Shown here: positions 61,276 to 64,000 of the stretch, piece after piece | Layout of the letters: each line of letters begins with the position of its first letter | How positions within the stretch are numbered: position 1 is the stretch's first letter | Source: Trebouxia sp. TZW2008 | Taxonomy: Eukaryota; Chlorophyta; Trebouxiophyceae; Trebouxiales; Trebouxiaceae | Assembly (NCBI GenBank): GCA_002118135.1 | Contig: BDIU01000192.1 | Span: 248,001 to 312,000, forward strand | Direction: 5' to 3' | DNA length: 64,000 bases | Program-made: the position numbers and the translations under genes | Notes under the pieces: generated by a model | Told to the model about the DNA's origin: nothing | Seen by the model: only the letters and a program-made list of their open reading frames with translations | Databases searched by the model: none

Positions 61276-62062
61276 GCCTGGAAGCTTTACAGTCGAGTAA
61301 CGAGACAGATTTCAGGCATTCGAGCCTGACAAAACTCGAATTCTGCTGTTGTATTGCGCCAGGGTGCAGCATACAAGTGTGTTCCGCGTGACACCCTGGG
61401 TCGAGGTGGTCAGTCAAGTACACTCGTGCTTCAGCATGCGATGGCCAGATCGGAACCTAGAGCATGTATTTAAGCTTTTGGGTTCCGATGCCGCTTGCGA
61501 TCGCGTGCGTCGGACTTTCGAGGACAGACAGCAGGGCTCAGGAGTCCTGAGTCAGTTGCAGCGGACGATTCATCTTCTTCCGACACACAAGGGCGCTTTC
61601 CGAAAGGGCCAACCGAGTTATTTGGCCCTGTGCTGCTTGTGGCGAATCGCGCTTGCATGCCTTGCCTAAGCAATTTGCAAGCTGGGTACCGCCTTCGTTA
61701 GCGCACACGGAAGTTATTGCCTGAAGACGGCAGCGCCCAAAGACCACCTGAGCTCGCGCGTGATCTGTCGAGTCCTGTCGCCATATTTGTCACCCGTTTG
61801 ACTGTGTGCCGAAAAAGCTCGTCAGACATCGGCATGCCGATCGCATGTTACAGCAAAGGCAACTAAGTACAGCGTGCAGTCCTTGTTTGTTCTGTGCTGC
61901 CCACCGTGGCTTCGTCGTGCAGAGCAGCTGCAGCAAACGTCAGCGGCATGGAGTACTGACCAGGCTGCGCAAACCCGGGCTGTGATTGGTTGTCAAGCTT
62001 GCCGCACTCAGATTTGCGAAGGTCACAGAAAACTGGGATCTCGCTTGTCCGCACAGTCTGCC
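61276..62062. promoter_or_regulatory. S1FA / dehydrogenase head-to-head region
   Basis: About 790 bp between divergent starts, GC-richer than neighbouring introns. It contains several short overlapping frames on both strands that look like by-products. On the S1FA side, a short upstream ATG frame (MPEICLVTRL) lies within the presumed 5' UTR. Promoter role inferred from position. Confidence 0.4.
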
Positions 62063-64000
62063 ATGGCGCTTGGCCTGACTGAGTGGGTCGACTCGAAGCA
62101 AGCGTGTCTGATAGCAGCGGGCGTCTTCGGACTGTGGAGGCTTGGAAACTTTGTCAGGTGAGGCTCTGCCCTGGAATGGCATTTGAGACAAGAGTTGTGT
62201 CCAGGCCAGCTGTATGTCTCAGGGCTGATGCTGACATGAGCCTGTGGACCAAGCAAGAGCCCCCAGCGAACGCTTTTGAGGACCAGGTCGTCTGGATCAC
62301 AGGAGCAAGTCAGGTACACGAGTGTGAACATGTCTGCAAGGGCAGTCCTTCTGTTTCATCAGACCGAGGACTGATGCCTGTAACACTAGCTCAGCGTGAC
62401 ATCAACATCATTGTGGCATGCCAAACTGTGCCTGACATGCATGTCAACCTGAAGCAGCTGATGCATGCACCTCACAGGACCCAGTGCAGGTTTTACCACT
62501 TTGAGTGAGCAGGCAGCCAGTCATCGTCAAATGACTTTCCATTGATGACATCAAAGGGAAGACCAACAACCTAGACCAACAAACCACAACCAGCAACCAA
62601 CAGCCAGCAACCAACAATCAACAAACGAATCACAACAAAAAACCAGATAATAAGTAGCAAAAGTGCTGCTCAGGGGCTGGGAGAGGAGTTGGCGCTGTAC
62701 TTTGCTGCACATGGAGCGCGCCTCATACTGTCCTCAAGAAAGGAAGACCAGCTTCAGGTGAGTTCACATGAAGAGCAGGCTCTGATGTAGTTGTGAAAAC
62801 CCTGCCGAAAAACAACCAAAAAAGAAAGAAACAAAGGTTCATGCAATCAACTGTCATGAAGTGAGCCCCTACAAGCAGAAGCCGCCCAGGAAAGCCTGTA
62901 CGTATTCATTCATTTTCATTTCACATGCATTCTAGGCAGGCTCAGCAGGCCCAACTAGGTACGTACAGGTGCAATCAACTGTCTCCAACCAATTCTGTCT
63001 TGTGCTAATCTGAACCATTTAAACTGACAGTGGGGGGTGGAGAGACTGTTGTACACTGTACGTATGCAAAGCATCACGGCTGGTTTCTTGACAGCGTGCA
63101 TGGTTGCAGAGGGTGAGAAGAAGATGTCTTGGGAAGCATGCCCCTGAGGGCATCAAGGTTCTGCCCTTTGACCTGATTGGGTCACCAGAAGAGCTTCAGC
63201 AAGCGGCATCTGCTGCTGTCAATGCATTCTCAGATGCGCCTTTAACTCATCTCATACACAATGCAGGTTTGCTCCATACATGTCACAAACTTTCATTGCC
63301 ATATTTTGGCACATGCAATCCGACTTGCTGTATGACTGAAGCATGTAAATGCTCCATCCTGCATGTAGCATGCATCACTGCATCACAATGCAGATGCACC
63401 TGTGGATGCCTCTTGACTCATGTAGTACATATTGCAGATTCACCTTTGTCAATGCATTCCCAGATGCCCCTTTGACTCATCTCATACACAATGCAGGTTT
63501 GGTCAGTTCTAATGGGATTTACCACATCGATGATCTCAGTTACTGTTCTCCTCCAGGGTACACTATGAAACGTCTCGACATTGACAATACATGTGACATA
63601 CATCACTGACGCATCTGAGGATGCCCTTGAATTTATGCAGTACATATTGCAAGTCTGCTGTTGTCAATGCATTCCCAGATGCCCCTTTGACTCATCTCAT
63701 ACACAATGCAGGTTTTGTCAGTTCTTATAAAATTTACCACATCGATGATCTCAGTTACTGTTTTCCTCCAGGGTACACTATGAAACGTCTCGACATTGAC
63801 AATACATGTGACATACATCACTGACGCATCTGAGGATGCCCTTGAATTTATGTAGTATATATTGCAAGTCTGCTGTTGTCAATGCATTTCCAGACGACCC
63901 CTTGACTCTTCTCATACACAGCGCAGGTCGCTTTCAGAATTGATGTGCATGTCCTGCTTCTGCCAGCAGCCTTACTTGTGCCAATCACCACCACGTTTCT
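62063..64000 (+). CDS. Short-chain dehydrogenase/reductase, DHRS7-like (3' end outside window)
   Basis: Exons: 62063-62157, 62223-62313, 62674-62757, 63110-63266, then beyond the window; 142 complete codons shown. An N-terminal hydrophobic stretch (ACLIAAGVFGLWRLG) may anchor it in the ER membrane. The Rossmann cofactor motif is TGASQGLG (residues 58-65), followed by ELALYFAAHGARLILSSRK, where the basic SRK fits NADP preference. Exon 4 gives KVLPFDLIGSPEEL and then LTHLIHNAG, the SDR NNAG-type motif. The catalytic Ser, Tyr and Lys lie beyond the window, so activity cannot be judged. The closest family by memory is DHRS7-type reductases. Exon 4 has three donor-side echoes. Confidence 0.85.
62905..63050 (-). 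repeat. Dispersed repeat R1, copy 4 (reverse orientation)
   Basis: Reverse-strand copy in dehydrogenase intron 3. Read on the minus strand, it shows gcctgctgagcctgcctag followed by the ATGAATGA-rich tail (plus strand: cattcattttcattt). The block aattggttggagacagttga is also present on the minus strand. Confidence 0.72.
63440..63930 (+). repeat. Three donor-side echoes of dehydrogenase exon 4, period 215 bp
   Basis: The exon end (gtcaatgcattcccagatgc ... acacaatgcaggt) recurs at about 63449, 63664 and 63876. The first two units are nearly identical over about 215 bp, including intron, so this duplication is recent. The third is more diverged. Confidence 0.93.

Overview
The window is nuclear DNA of a eukaryote, most likely a green alga. 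Every large gene is split by GT-AG introns of roughly 70 bp to 2 kb. Most open frames in the raw six-frame view are shadows; the genes were rebuilt here by joining exons whose reading phases agree. The green-lineage inference rests on an S1FA-like protein (a plant and green-alga family), a methyltransferase with a plastid-like N-terminal extension, and C2H2 and cyclase proteins typical of chlorophytes. The species cannot be named from sequence alone.

Layout. 1-10357 (+): C-terminal third of TRA1/TRRAP, ending in a clear FATC tail. 10859-14753 (-): class I methyltransferase, 363 codons. 15169-16712 (+): uncharacterised protein with a Cys-rich module. 16989-27068 (-): exocyst subunit EXO70, 13 exons, 625 codons. 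27436-33221 (+): PRMT1 arginine methyltransferase, 8 exons, 342 codons (one run of Ns in an intron). 34057-36496 (+): secreted GH18-like protein. 37150-37862 (+): broken fragment of a class III nucleotide cyclase. 37883-39385 (-): nine-finger C2H2 protein with a C-terminal nuclease-like domain. 39485-40699: a compact intron-free cluster (one ORF minus; two overlapping ORFs plus) that looks virus-derived. 41188-43366 (-): secreted intradiol ring-cleavage dioxygenase. 44218-44984 (+): weak candidate gene. 45876-59603 (+): exportin-T (XPOT/PAUSED), 23 exons, about 1059 codons. 60573-61275 (-): S1FA-like small membrane protein. 62063 to the end (+): 5' part of a short-chain dehydrogenase.

The most striking structure is not a gene. 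The introns of TRA1, the methyltransferase, EXO70, PRMT1, XPOT and the dehydrogenase contain tandem decayed copies ('echoes') of segments that span a splice junction. Copies of acceptor plus 5' exon always lie upstream of the working exon, and copies of 3' exon plus donor always lie downstream. The largest arrays are in EXO70 (10 copies at about 155 bp, 8 copies at about 135 bp). The block at 37.1-43.4 kb (cyclase fragment, zinc-finger gene, virus-like cluster, dioxygenase) shows no such echoes, and its 37.1-40.7 kb part has long exons or no introns, which sets it apart as a possible acquired island.

Most genes are housekeeping (transcription co-activator scaffold, exocytosis, arginine methylation, tRNA export) and do not form a pathway. 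Several pairs are head to head and could share promoters: methyltransferase and the 15.2 kb gene, EXO70 and PRMT1, S1FA and the dehydrogenase.
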